Assembly (NCBI GenBank): GCA_031414695.1
Contig: JANNWG010000017.1
Coordinates: 1 to 64,000, forward strand
Direction of reading: 5' to 3'
DNA from: UKL13-2 sp031414695
Lineage (GTDB): Bacteria; Pseudomonadota; Gammaproteobacteria; Burkholderiales; Usitatibacteraceae
DNA: 64,000 nt
In this document: piece by piece, positions 36,187 to 44,976 of the stretch
Numbering within the stretch: position 1 is the first letter of the stretch
How the letters are laid out: the number at the start of each line of letters is the position of its first letter
Program-made: the position numbers and the translations under genes
The notes under the pieces: model-generated
Database searches by the model: none
Told to the model about the DNA's origin: nothing
The model's input: the letters and a program-made list of their open reading frames with translations, nothing else

Positions 36187-36879
36187 ATGTCACTCACTCT
36201 CGTTATCGCCAATAAAAATTATTCGTCATGGTCAATGCGGCCTTGGGTATTGCTGACTGCGTTTGATATTTCATTTGCTGAAACCATGCTGAAATTTCAC
36301 TCTGCCGATTGGTCGCGCGAGCTACCGCGCTTGTCACCATCAGGACAGGTGCCAGTATTGTGGGATGGCGAAGTCGGCAGCGCGAAAAGCATTTGTGTCT
36401 GGGATAGCACGGCCATCATGGAATACATTGCGGAGCTTTTTCCACATCACCACATTTGGCCTGAGGATAAAGCCGCACGCGCGAACGCACGATCAATTGT
36501 TGCCGAAATGCATGCGGGTTTTCGCGCTCTTCGCACGTCAATGCCAATGAATATTCGTGCGTCACATGTAGGGCTTGGCATGAATGCAGAGACTCAAAAA
36601 AACATCATGCGTATTGAAGAAATTTGGCGTGAAGCGCGCGCAAAATATGCCAAAGGCGGGGCATATTTATTTGGCGAATTTTCAGCCGCCGATGCAATGT
36701 ACGCACCGATAGTGATGCGCTTCATGACCTATGAGCCGCAACTAAGCAATGATACGTTGGCCTATTGTGATGCCGTGCGCCAACATCCGGCGGTGGCGGC
36801 ATGGATGAAGGCCTCGAATGCAGAAACTGAATTTGTTGAAGAAGATGAGCCATATGCAACGCTAATTAAAAAAGACTAA
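36187..36879 (+). CDS. Glutathione S-transferase family protein
   Basis: A 230-residue cytosolic protein. The thioredoxin-fold N-terminus is LVIANKNYSSWSMRPWVLL, in which the Ser-Ser replaces the CxxC/CPF site as in many bacterial GSTs. The glutathione-binding SGQVPVLWD and STAIMEYIAE segments follow, then an all-helical C-terminal domain with FGEFSAADAMYAPIVMR. Function could be detoxification or thiol exchange. It is a single gene, preceded by AAAGGAAA. Confidence 0.88.
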   Translation: MSLTLVIANKNYSSWSMRPWVLLTAFDISFAETMLKFHSADWSRELPRLSPSGQVPVLWDGEVGSAKSICVWDSTAIMEYIAELFPHHHIWPEDKAARANARSIVAEMHAGFRALRTSMPMNIRASHVGLGMNAETQKNIMRIEEIWREARAKYAKGGAYLFGEFSAADAMYAPIVMRFMTYEPQLSNDTLAYCDAVRQHPAVAAWMKASNAETEFVEEDEPYATLIKKD

Positions 36880-36943
36880 ACACTAATATTGACATCTATC
36901 TTCGAGACATATTGCCTCAAACTACCCGCCCCTATTGCACTTT
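36878..36943. repeat. Family A palindrome, copy 8
   Basis: AACACTAATATTGACATCTA and CCGCCCCTATTGCACTTT are diverged arms. The TAA stop of the GST gene (36877-36879) forms the left edge. Confidence 0.6.
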
Positions 36944-36963
36944 ACATATTTAATTGAGGCTCT

Positions 36964-37962
36964 ATGCGCTACTTATTTTTGTTGGTTTTTTTCTTGTTTA
37001 GTGCCACAGCATATTCGCAAGTCTCGCAACGCATCAATATGGGTGAATGTCAGCTTGAGAGTGGCGCAAAAATTCAAGACTGCAACATTGCCTACACAAC
37101 GGTCGGTACATTAAATCAAGAGCGCTCCAACGCGATTTTGTTTCCGACTTGGTATGGTGGTAAGAGTGGCGATATTTTGAAATATTTGGCGCCTGATTTA
37201 TTAGTGGATACCTCAAAATATTTTGTCATCGTGGTCGATAGTTTTGGTAACGGCGTGTCATCGTCACCATCAAATAGCGTCACACAAAGCGGCGCGGCTT
37301 TTCCAGCGATAACCATTCGCGATATGGTGCGGATGCAAAAACGTTTGTTGAATGAGCATTTTAAGCTCGACAAGCTGCATGCCGTCATGGGTATTTCGAT
37401 GGGCGCAATGCAGACGCTTGAGTGGGCAGTACGCGAGCCTGATATTGCTAAAAAGTTTGTCGCCATTGCAGGCTCACCACGGCTCGCACCATTTGATATC
37501 GTATTTTGGGAAACCACCGAGAAGCTACTACAAACAGTGATTGATTGCAAATGTCAGCGGCCAATGGCGATATTGAGCGGCATGCGATTTTTAATGCAAG
37601 GTGCAGATTATCAAGCCGCCAATGCGCCGTTTGAAATGCTCACCAAAATTCGCACCGATATCGATAAAAGCAATATGCCTGAAGCGATAGCACATGATCG
37701 TATTTTGCAATTGCGCGCGATGGTGATGCACGATGTGTCAAAAGACTTTGCTGGTGATTTAAGCATCGCCGCGAAGCGTGTCGGCAACAAACTCATGGTG
37801 CTAGCAGGCAATAAAGATAGTGTGGTCACACCGCAGCCGGTGCTCGCGTTCGCCAAGGCTGGTGGCGCAGAGGCGCTGGAGTTTCCCACCTGTGGGCATG
37901 ATATTCCGCGCTGCTCGGCCAATTTAATCAATCCTGCAGTGCGAGACTTTTTAGCGCGTTAA
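36964..37962 (+). CDS. Exported alpha/beta-hydrolase, homoserine acetyltransferase-like
   Basis: A 332-residue protein with a signal peptide (LFLLVFFLFSATAYSQ). The fold follows MetX-like alpha/beta hydrolases: IAYTTVGTLNQERSN, IVVDSFGNGVSSS, a nucleophile elbow GISMGAMQ (Ser at about 146) and the late ELP-like pair around VLAGNKDS and CGHDIPR (His). MetX enzymes are cytosolic, so export argues for a periplasmic hydrolase or esterase instead. It is probably in its own transcript. Confidence 0.8.
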   Translation: MRYLFLLVFFLFSATAYSQVSQRINMGECQLESGAKIQDCNIAYTTVGTLNQERSNAILFPTWYGGKSGDILKYLAPDLLVDTSKYFVIVVDSFGNGVSSSPSNSVTQSGAAFPAITIRDMVRMQKRLLNEHFKLDKLHAVMGISMGAMQTLEWAVREPDIAKKFVAIAGSPRLAPFDIVFWETTEKLLQTVIDCKCQRPMAILSGMRFLMQGADYQAANAPFEMLTKIRTDIDKSNMPEAIAHDRILQLRAMVMHDVSKDFAGDLSIAAKRVGNKLMVLAGNKDSVVTPQPVLAFAKAGGAEALEFPTCGHDIPRCSANLINPAVRDFLAR

Positions 37963-37977
37963 ATACGTACTTTTTTG

Positions 37978-38079
37978 CCACAGATAAACACGGATAAAAA
38001 CAGATAAGTACAACTACACTGAGATGAAATGTCACCATTTTTGTTCGTGCTCATCGCATTCATCTGTGTTTATCTGTGG
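37978..38079. repeat. Family E repeat, inverted pair
   Basis: CCACAGATAAACACGGATAA at the left and CATCTGTGTTTATCTGTGG at the right form a hairpin-capable pair about 60 bases apart. It fills the gap between the hydrolase and cca genes. Confidence 0.75.
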
Positions 38080-38115
38080 CTCAATATTGCCTCAGCAGCA
38101 ACTAATAATTAATTT

Positions 38116-39342
38116 ATGAAAATTTACACCGTCGGCGGCGCTGTCCGCGATGAACTCCTCAATATTCCTATCACCGACCACGACTATGTGGTGGTAGGCG
38201 CGACGCCGCATGAAATGATTGAGGCGGGCTATCGTCCGGTGGGTGCAGATTTTCCGGTATTTTTGCATCCCACCACACATGAAGAATATGCGTTAGCACG
38301 AACTGAACGTAAAACCGCACCGGGCTATAAAGGCTTTGTGTTTCACGCCGCGCCGACGGTGACTATTGAAGAAGATTTAATGCGACGTGATCTCACCGTG
38401 AACGCCATGGCGAAAGATGCACATGGTGTCATCATTGATCCGTACGGTGGTCGCGCTGATATTCATCACAAACTATTGCGCCATGTTGGTGAAGCGTTTC
38501 GTGAAGACCCGGTGCGAATTTTGCGCACGGCGCGCTTTGCGGCACGCTTTGCGCCGCTGGGTTTTACGGTCGCCCCTGAGACTATTTCACTCATGCGTGA
38601 AATGGTGATTGCAGGTGAAGTCGATGCCTTGGTCAGTGAGCGCGTTTGGCAGGAATTTGCGCGCGGCTTGATGGAAGATAAACCCTCTGCCATGTTTGCC
38701 GTACTCAGAGACGCAGGTGCACTGGCACGCTTGGCACCAGAGATTGATAAGTTATGGGGCGTACCACAATCAAAAAATTCGCATCCTGAAATTGATACGG
38801 GTGTGCACGTCATGATGGTGCTTGATGCCGCCGCAAAGATGAATGCCAGCTTAGCGGTACGCTTTGCGGCGCTCATGCATGATTTGGGCAAGGGCATCAC
38901 GCCAACCCAATATCTGCCGCGTCACCCGGGGCATGAGGAAAAAAGTGTTGCCTTAATTGAAGCGCTTTGTTCACGCTTAAAAGTGCCGACCGACTGTCGT
39001 GAATTAGCGATAACGGTCGCCCGTTGGCATGGGCAAATTCACAGCGCACTCACGCTAAATGCTGAAAAATTATTGGCACTACTTGATGGCTGCGATGTCT
39101 TGCGTCGGTCTCCACGTTTTCATGATGTGCTCGATGCGTGTGCGTGTGATCACCTGGGCCGCTTAGGTTTTGAATCGACCCCGTATCCGCAAAAGCCGTA
39201 CTTACTGCGCGCACTGCTTGCACTACAATCTATTGATTTTGGCGCGATTGCGAAAGCCCATCCTGACAATGTGCCTGACGCTATTGCGCTGACAAAATTT
39301 CACACGCTACAAACATTTATTGAAACGGAAAATAAAACATGA
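38116..39342 (+). CDS. cca: Multifunctional CCA protein (tRNA nucleotidyltransferase)
   Basis: A 408-residue class II nucleotidyltransferase that adds or repairs the tRNA 3'-CCA end. The head domain carries GGAVRDELL and DHDYVVVG (metal carboxylates), RRDLTVNAMA and EDPVRILRTARFAARF. The C-terminal half has an HD phosphohydrolase domain (LMHDLGKG), typical of the proteobacterial long form (E. coli 412). Its stop overlaps the next start as ATGA. Confidence 0.95.
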   Translation: MKIYTVGGAVRDELLNIPITDHDYVVVGATPHEMIEAGYRPVGADFPVFLHPTTHEEYALARTERKTAPGYKGFVFHAAPTVTIEEDLMRRDLTVNAMAKDAHGVIIDPYGGRADIHHKLLRHVGEAFREDPVRILRTARFAARFAPLGFTVAPETISLMREMVIAGEVDALVSERVWQEFARGLMEDKPSAMFAVLRDAGALARLAPEIDKLWGVPQSKNSHPEIDTGVHVMMVLDAAAKMNASLAVRFAALMHDLGKGITPTQYLPRHPGHEEKSVALIEALCSRLKVPTDCRELAITVARWHGQIHSALTLNAEKLLALLDGCDVLRRSPRFHDVLDACACDHLGRLGFESTPYPQKPYLLRALLALQSIDFGAIAKAHPDNVPDAIALTKFHTLQTFIETENKT

Positions 39343-40328
39343 GCCATGTCATTAATGCTTACGCCATTCGCATCCATCAACACGGGGGACCTGAAGTATT
39401 GCAGTGGGAAAAAATTGACGTGCCCGCACCCGCTGAAGGTGAAGTGCGCCTACAAAATACGGCATTAGGTTTGAATTTCATCGACACCTACCATCGTACC
39501 GGCGCATATAAAATTCCACTGCCTTCTGTCATTGGTCGCGAGGGCGCAGGTGTGGTGGAGTCAGTTGGCGCTGGGGTGACGGATGTCGCCGTCGGTGATC
39601 GGGTGGCGTATGCCTCGACACCAATTGGTGCGTATGCACAATTTCGCCTCATGCCAGCGCATCGTGTTGTCAAAATACCCGCCAACGTGACTGATGAAAT
39701 CGCCGCATCCATCATGCTCAAAGGCATGACCGCGCAATATTTATTGCGCCGCACCTATCGGGTGAAAGCGGGCGATATTATCTTATCGCAAGCTGCCGCT
39801 GGTGGCGTGGGCTTGATACTTGGACAATGGGCAAAGCATTTGGGCGCAACCGTGATTGGCACAGTAGGCTCAGATGAAAAAATTGCGGTCGCAAAAGCCA
39901 ACGGCTGTGATCACGTCATTAACTACCGCACCGAAGATTTTGTGGCACGCGTGAGTGAAATTACCAATGGTCAAAAATGCCAAGTAGTTTATGACGGTGT
40001 CGGTAATGATACTTTTTTGAAGTCGCTCGATTGCCTAGCGCCGCTCGGCTTAATGGCGTCATTCGGCGCAGCTTCTGGTCCTGTCGCGCCATTTGCGACT
40101 GGTGATTTGGCGGCGAAGGGCTCACTCTATTTAACCCGTCCCACGCTCGATACCTACACCGCCAAACGTGAAGATTTGCTGGAATCCGCGGCAGAGTTGT
40201 TTGATGTCGTAGGCCGTGGCATTGTTAAGGTCAGCGTGAATCAAACCTATGCGTTAAAAGATGCAGCTGAAGCGCACCGTGATTTAGAAGGGCGCAAAAC
40301 AACGGGCTCAACAGTATTGATTCCGTAA
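39339..40328 (+). CDS. qor: Quinone oxidoreductase (zeta-crystallin-like, MDR family)
   Basis: A 329-residue cytosolic NADPH-dependent enzyme. It lacks the zinc ligands of alcohol dehydrogenases and has QHGGPEVLQW, LGLNFIDTYHRTG and the Rossmann block AAAGGVGLILGQWAK. NADPH contact GSDEKIAVAKANG follows. Length matches E. coli Qor (327). It overlaps cca by 4 bases, so the two are co-translated. Confidence 0.9.
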   Translation: MSHVINAYAIRIHQHGGPEVLQWEKIDVPAPAEGEVRLQNTALGLNFIDTYHRTGAYKIPLPSVIGREGAGVVESVGAGVTDVAVGDRVAYASTPIGAYAQFRLMPAHRVVKIPANVTDEIAASIMLKGMTAQYLLRRTYRVKAGDIILSQAAAGGVGLILGQWAKHLGATVIGTVGSDEKIAVAKANGCDHVINYRTEDFVARVSEITNGQKCQVVYDGVGNDTFLKSLDCLAPLGLMASFGAASGPVAPFATGDLAAKGSLYLTRPTLDTYTAKREDLLESAAELFDVVGRGIVKVSVNQTYALKDAAEAHRDLEGRKTTGSTVLIP

Positions 40329-40343
40329 TTTGTGACGCGTAAA

Positions 40344-40673
40344 TTACGCGTCCTTATCTATTGCACTAAGCTCACGCGCGGCATGCCATATGCGGTGCAC
40401 GATGACACATTTTTTAGCTTCAAGTACGGCGTACACCACGCGATGCGAGTGGTAGTTAAACGCACGGTAGGGAAAATTTAATTCTTTGACTTCGTTGATT
40501 AACGCGAATCGGTTTGGGTTTTTAACCAGCGTGGATATTTCAACTAAAAGGTCATCAAGCCATTTGCGAGCGGCCTGTGGTTCCAACTTCACTTGGCTTA
40601 TATACGCTGCATATTGTTTGGCGTCGCGTTTTGCAATAGATGAAATTTGCACCCGATACGACTTATAGGCCAA
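40344..40673 (-). CDS. RelE/ParE-family toxin
   Basis: About 109 residues from TTG 40673, chosen because GGAG lies 5 bases upstream and this gives the usual short N-terminus before YRVQISSIAKRDAKQYAAYI. Other features are the helix with DLLVEISTLVKNPNR, the strand FPYRAFNYHSHRVVYAVLE and HRIWHAARE. It overlaps the antitoxin gene by 11 bases. RelE/ParE toxins cleave mRNA on the ribosome or inhibit gyrase; this subfamily cannot be fixed by eye. Confidence 0.8.
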   Translation of the reverse strand: MAYKSYRVQISSIAKRDAKQYAAYISQVKLEPQAARKWLDDLLVEISTLVKNPNRFALINEVKELNFPYRAFNYHSHRVVYAVLEAKKCVIVHRIWHAARELSAIDKDA

Positions 40674-40944
40674 GCTCACTCCGAATCTCTGCGAAAGCGA
40701 CATCAAGGTCTTCAGTTTGCCCAGCGTTCACTGCCACTTCACTTTCTCGCATCGCTGAAATGAAGCGACGATGCGCCAATTCGTCCACCATGCTCTGATA
40801 CGATGCAACATCTTGAATGATGACTTCAGCATCACCATTGATCGTTAACGCCATTGGGCTTTGGGTTGTTTTTACATGCTGAATATACGCTTTTGCGTTG
40901 CGGGTAAAATCGGTGAGTGAGTGAATGTCAGTGGCACGAATCAT
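40663..40944 (-). CDS. Phd/YefM-family antitoxin
   Basis: A 93-residue protein with the Phd/YefM N-terminal DNA-binding fold (HSLTDFTRNAKAYIQHVKTT, PMALTINGDAEVIIQDVASY) and an acidic C-terminal tail likely to wrap the toxin. The ATG at 40944 lies 14 bases from a strong palindrome that is probably its own operator. Confidence 0.85.
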   Translation of the reverse strand: MIRATDIHSLTDFTRNAKAYIQHVKTTQSPMALTINGDAEVIIQDVASYQSMVDELAHRRFISAMRESEVAVNAGQTEDLDVAFAEIRSELGL

Positions 40945-40957
40945 AAAATTTAAATCT

Positions 40958-40983
40958 CATGTAATTGCTTGTGTAATTACATG
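40958..40983. promoter_or_regulatory. Operator-like palindrome of the first toxin-antitoxin operon
   Basis: CATGTAATT and AATTACATG are perfect inverted arms of 9 bases separated by 8 bases (40958-40983), just upstream of the antitoxin start. Phd/YefM antitoxins repress their own promoter by binding such palindromes. Confidence 0.7.
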
Positions 40984-41121
40984 CTATCAGAAAAAATAAT
41001 AAATGACTTTTTACAAGCCATCATTTTTTTGCGCGGATATCAGACTTCATTCCTTAATTTTCGCGAACAGGTATTATCTGGCAGCACGCTATAAGTTTTT
41101 TCTATAACAACAGGAGGCCAC

Positions 41122-42102
41122 ATGATTCAACGTCGTAAAGCACTATCCGTCATCATCGCAACTTTAGCCATTAGCTTAGTGCCAGCGTTAAGCTATGCAC
41201 AAGCTTACCCAAATAAAATCGTTCGCCTCGTTGTGCCCTTCGCACCAGCTGGCACCACTGATATTGTGGCGCGCATTGTTGCTGACCAATTGGGCAAAGA
41301 GTTAGGCCAATCGGTCATCATTGAAAACCGTGCAGGCGGCGGCGGTTCAGTGGGCATGAATGAAGTTGCCAAGTCAGCACCAGATGGTTACACCATCGGC
41401 ATGGCAACGGTATCCACCATGGCGGTTAACCCAGCGACGAATGCCAAAATACCGTACAGCAATTTCAACGATTTAATTCCTATTACGAACTTGGCTTCTA
41501 CGCCAAACATAATGGCAATTAACGCGAAAGTACCGGCAAAAGATTTTGCCGAGTTGCTCGATTTGCTGAAAAAAAATCCAGGCAAATATAGCTTCGCCTC
41601 ATCTGGCACCGCCGGTATCAGCCACATGATGGGTGAATTATTTATGGTTGCTACGAACACAGACATGGTGCACATTCCCTACAAAGGTGCAGGTCCTGCG
41701 GTAATTGATGTCGTCGGTGGTCAAGTGCCAGTTTTGTTTGATAACTTACCGTCTTCAAAAGGCCAAATCGACGGTGGCGCACTGCGTTTAATCGCCGTTG
41801 CTTCACCAAAGCGATTGCCGCTTTATCCCACTGTCCCGACCTTCGCCGAATTAAAATTAGGTGATGTGAATGATCCGGCTTGGTATGGTTTAGTTGTCCC
41901 CGCCAAGACGCCTAAAGACATTGTCGATAAAATTCACGCGGCAGCGGTAAAAGCCGTGAACAACCCCGCTGTGCGTGAAAAACTCGCGCAACAAGGCGCT
42001 GATCCTATCGGTAACACGCCTGCACAATTTGCTGCGCAAATTAAGGTGGAGTTTGACAAGATGAAAGCGCTCGCGACCAAGCGTGGCATTAAGTTGGATT
42101 AA
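41122..42102 (+). CDS. Tripartite tricarboxylate transporter binding protein (Bug/TctC family)
   Basis: A 326-residue periplasmic protein with a signal peptide (LSVIIATLAISLVPALSYAQ). Bug-family features are YPNKIVRLVVPFAPAGTTD, ENRAGGGGSVGMNEVA, MVHIPYKGAGPAVIDVVGGQ and DPAWYGLVVPA. These proteins bind carboxylates for TctAB permeases, but no tctA/tctB genes are nearby, a common state in Burkholderiales. AGGAGG lies before ATG 41122. A strong terminator follows. Confidence 0.92.
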   Translation: MIQRRKALSVIIATLAISLVPALSYAQAYPNKIVRLVVPFAPAGTTDIVARIVADQLGKELGQSVIIENRAGGGGSVGMNEVAKSAPDGYTIGMATVSTMAVNPATNAKIPYSNFNDLIPITNLASTPNIMAINAKVPAKDFAELLDLLKKNPGKYSFASSGTAGISHMMGELFMVATNTDMVHIPYKGAGPAVIDVVGGQVPVLFDNLPSSKGQIDGGALRLIAVASPKRLPLYPTVPTFAELKLGDVNDPAWYGLVVPAKTPKDIVDKIHAAAVKAVNNPAVREKLAQQGADPIGNTPAQFAAQIKVEFDKMKALATKRGIKLD

Positions 42103-42125
42103 CGAAACACCGTTGCACGTCGCAC

Positions 42126-42163
42126 AACAAAAAACCCGATGCTTGCATCGGGTTTTTTGTTGT
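42126..42163 (+). terminator. Rho-independent terminator after the Bug gene
   Basis: CCCGATG-CTTG-CATCGGG (42135-42152) is followed by six T and preceded by six A, so it can act in both directions. Confidence 0.9.
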
Positions 42164-42176
42164 TTATCATTTATAT

Positions 42177-42243
42177 AAACTCGCCTATTGACGAGCATTT
42201 TCAATCATTTATGCTCCAAAACGCCCGCAGATAGGCGAATTTT
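42177..42243. repeat. Family A palindrome, copy 9
   Basis: AAACTCGCCTATTGACGAGC and CGCAGATAGGCGAATTT form the arms, with ATTTATGCTCCAAAA at the centre. It lies just after the terminator. Confidence 0.85.
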
Positions 42244-42245
42244 CT

Positions 42246-42384
42246 TAAAGGGAACTTCTCAAAACCACGTGTCTTCCCGGCGAAGGCCGGGACCCAATTT
42301 TGTAAGTTACTGAAGTGTAAAGAAAATTGGACCCCGGCCTTCGCCGGGGCGACAGTTTTTTGAGGTTTTTAAAAGCTCCCTAAA
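42246..42384. repeat. Family C element (CCGGCGAAGGCCGGG core, B-like ends)
   Basis: Outer ends GGGAACTTCTCAAAACC and GAGGTTTTTAAAAGCTCCC resemble the ends of family B. The core has CCCGGCGAAGGCCGGGACCC and GGACCCCGGCCTTCGCCGGG as inverted arms around about 35 AT-rich bases. Confidence 0.7.
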
Positions 42385-42548
42385 GGGAGCTTCTCATAAC
42401 CTCAAATTCCGTTCGCCCTGAGGTATCGAAGGGTTGCTCAAGCCCTATAAATCAAGCACTTAAAAATGTGTGCTTCGATACGCGTAGCGTGTCCTGTCCT
42501 GAGCTTGCCGAAGGATCAGCACGAACGGCGGGTTATGAGAAGCTCCCT
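42384..42548. repeat. Family B palindrome, copy 2
   Basis: AGGGAGCTTCTCATAACC and GGTTATGAGAAGCTCCCT are exact inverted ends. The core runs opposite to copy 1 and has CCGTTCGCCCTGAGGTATCG. Together 42164-42557 is a tandem array of repeats A, C and B with no gene. Confidence 0.8.
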
Positions 42549-42557
42549 AAATATAAA

Positions 42558-42992
42558 CTACCCCACCAACGCCCTCGGCTTACCTAGTTCATCAATTGCC
42601 ACATAGGTAAGCGTGGCTTCAGTTACCTTCACCACTTCACTTCCAAAGCGTTGGCGCTGTGCAAAGACTTCGACATCAATGGTGATTGAGGTGCGCCCCG
42701 TTTTAATGACCTTGGCATAAAAGCTCACCAAGTCACCAACAAACACAGGCTGCTTAAAAATAAACGAATTTACCGCTACCGTGGCTACACGCCCCATCGC
42801 ACGCTCACATGCGGGCACGCTACCGGCTAAATCCACTTGTGCCATGACCCAGCCGCCGAAGATGGTGCCATTCGCATTGGTGTCGGCGGGCATCGGAATA
42901 ACGCGCATCGTTGGTATACGGTCTTTGGGTAATTCGACGATGGGGCAATATGACGTGCCGTCATCGTTGGTTTTAATCGTGTCGTTGCTCAT
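42558..42992 (-). CDS. Acyl-CoA thioesterase, YciA-like hotdog protein
   Basis: A 144-residue hotdog-fold enzyme with RVIPMPADTNANGTIFGGWV carrying the conserved Asn-Gly-x-x-F-G-G motif and the catalytic Asp (VMAQVDLAG). FKQPVFVGDLVSFYAKV also fits YciA/BACH. It hydrolyses acyl-CoA to free acid and CoA. Start and stop overlap with the upstream fadD-like gene (TAATG), showing tight co-translation at the end of the fatty-acid cluster. Confidence 0.9.
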   Translation of the reverse strand: MSNDTIKTNDDGTSYCPIVELPKDRIPTMRVIPMPADTNANGTIFGGWVMAQVDLAGSVPACERAMGRVATVAVNSFIFKQPVFVGDLVSFYAKVIKTGRTSITIDVEVFAQRQRFGSEVVKVTEATLTYVAIDELGKPRALVG

Positions 42993-44809
42993 TACGCGTG
43001 TCCTTTGTACATGTCCGCAATCGCAGGCGCATATTTTTGAAACACCACATTACGTTTGAGTTTGAGTGTGGGCGTCATGAGGCCATTATCGACCGTCCAT
43101 TTTTCGCGCGCGATGGTAACTTTACGTACCTGCGCGTAGCCAGGGAAATTCTTAATGCGCTTCGTTATACGTTGAATGAGCAGCTTCTCCGCTTTGCCGT
43201 CATTGGCTGATGCGTCTAGTTTTGCCTCGGCAGCGGCTTTTGCCCACTCATCATCATTGAGCACCACAATAGCGGATAGATACGGCTTGGCCTCACCAAA
43301 CACCAGCACTTGCTCAAATACAGGGTCAAGCTGGATGGCTAATTCCATATCGACGGGTGGGATTTTTTCACCATTACCCATGACGATAATTTCTTTGAGC
43401 CGTCCTGTAATGGTGACAAATCCGTGCTCATCAATCTTGACTTGGTCACCTGTATTGAGCCAGCCATCGTCGGACAAAACTTGGCGCGTGGCGTCGGGAT
43501 TATTCCAATAACCCATCATCACATTCGGACCACGTGCGAATAGCGCGCCATTTTCAGCGACGCGTAATTCCACACCCGGCACGGCTTTGCCAATCGTAGC
43601 GGGATTATTTTCGGCAATCAAATTTACCGTCAGTAATGGTGCAGTTTCGGATAAACCGTAGCCTTGGCAGAGCGGTAAGCCTAAACCGATAAACACTTTC
43701 GCCACTGGTAGTGATAGCGCTGCACCGCCTGAAATCGCAAAACGTAATTTCCCACCAAGACGGTCTAGTAACTTACGCGCGACTAATTTTTCGAGTAGCG
43801 GCCAGAGTAAAAATTGTGGCTGCCATGCGCCGCGACCATGCTCGTATTCAAATTTTGACCAGCCAGTTGCAACGGCAAATTCAAATAATTTTTGCCGAAC
43901 TGGTGAGGCTTTTTTAAGTTGCTCATAAATAGCCGCATAAAATTTTTCATAAATGCGCGGCACGGAAAAAATAATGGTCGGCTGAATGGTGCGAAAGTCT
44001 TCTGCCAATTGTGGGATTGATCGTGCAAATACGATAGAAGCACCCGACACCACATTTAAATAGTAATCACAGGTGCGCTCAAACATATGTGAGAGCGGCA
44101 AAAACGACAGAAAAACATCTTCCGACAAAACTTCAAATACCGTAAGACCTGACTCAACATTGGCCAACATATTACGGTGCGATAGCATCACGCCTTTCGG
44201 TTTACCAGTAGTGCCGCTGGTATAAACAATCGTGGCAAGATCACTTCCTGTAGTCGGCGCTCTATCAAAAGTTGTGGCGACACTTGGCAGCCATGTCTCA
44301 AGCGAAACCAAGCGCGGCTCATCCGCATCCTCAATTGGCTTCATCGAAATAATACGTACTACGCTAGTTAATTGATCGCGCACGGTTTTGAGCCGTTTCC
44401 AGTGTTCCTCGCCGTCAATAATGATGACCTTCACATCCGCGTCATTCAAAATGTAGGCAACATTATCAGGGCGATCATCAACAAATAAAGGCACCGGCAC
44501 CATGCCCTGTGCGTAAGCTGCTTGGTCAAAGAGCACCCAGTTGATGCTATTTTTCATCATGATGGCGATGCGCTCGCCGGTTTGAAATCCGTCACGCTTC
44601 AAGCCTTCGCGCGCGCGCGCAACAAGCTCTCCTATCTCACGCCAAGTTACGCCACGCCACTCTTTAGAGGCGGCTTCATATTCACGGTATGCGGGCGCAT
44701 TCGGCGAAGTGCGGCAGCGCAATTGAAATACATCAGCGATCGTCGCGTCATCGTCGAACAATATGTAGCGCGTGCCGTTTCTGTTTTGCAAGATACTCGA
44801 CTCAGCCAT
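42992..44809 (-). CDS. fadD: Long-chain acyl-CoA synthetase (AMP-forming)
   Basis: A 605-residue adenylate-forming enzyme of the FadD/FAA type that activates fatty acids to acyl-CoA. The P-loop-like motif is IVYTSGTTGKPKGVMLSHRN. Others are the GYGLSETAPLLTVN block, DDGWLNTGDQVKIDEHG and GRLKEIIVMGNGEKIPP (family K in the hinge). The ATG at 44809 is preferred over 44839 because GGAG lies 8 bases upstream. The fold resembles eukaryote-type long-chain synthetases (about 600 residues) more than E. coli FadD. The symbol marks function, not orthology. Confidence 0.9.
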   Translation of the reverse strand: MAESSILQNRNGTRYILFDDDATIADVFQLRCRTSPNAPAYREYEAASKEWRGVTWREIGELVARAREGLKRDGFQTGERIAIMMKNSINWVLFDQAAYAQGMVPVPLFVDDRPDNVAYILNDADVKVIIIDGEEHWKRLKTVRDQLTSVVRIISMKPIEDADEPRLVSLETWLPSVATTFDRAPTTGSDLATIVYTSGTTGKPKGVMLSHRNMLANVESGLTVFEVLSEDVFLSFLPLSHMFERTCDYYLNVVSGASIVFARSIPQLAEDFRTIQPTIIFSVPRIYEKFYAAIYEQLKKASPVRQKLFEFAVATGWSKFEYEHGRGAWQPQFLLWPLLEKLVARKLLDRLGGKLRFAISGGAALSLPVAKVFIGLGLPLCQGYGLSETAPLLTVNLIAENNPATIGKAVPGVELRVAENGALFARGPNVMMGYWNNPDATRQVLSDDGWLNTGDQVKIDEHGFVTITGRLKEIIVMGNGEKIPPVDMELAIQLDPVFEQVLVFGEAKPYLSAIVVLNDDEWAKAAAEAKLDASANDGKAEKLLIQRITKRIKNFPGYAQVRKVTIAREKWTVDNGLMTPTLKLKRNVVFQKYAPAIADMYKGHA

Positions 44810-44834
44810 CAGGACTCCATTGAATGGTTTTTTA

Positions 44835-44868
44835 GCCACAGATGCACACGGATAAAAACAGATAAATA
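44835..44868. repeat. Family E repeat, single arm
   Basis: GCCACAGATGCACACGGATA followed by AAAACAGATAAATA, one arm only. It lies upstream of the acyl-CoA synthetase start. Confidence 0.65.
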
Positions 44869-44976
44869 CCGTGTTTACATATGCTGTGTTGTGGCGCGTT
44901 AACTTAAAAAAATTATACGCGAGTCATCTTGTTTCCTCACCTGATTGCGGAGGTGGTTTTTTTGTTTGACGTGAAT

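Noticed and set aside
40958..40983. The palindrome as a terminator
   Set aside because: It is AT-rich, lies upstream of the antitoxin start and has no T-run, so an operator is more likely.
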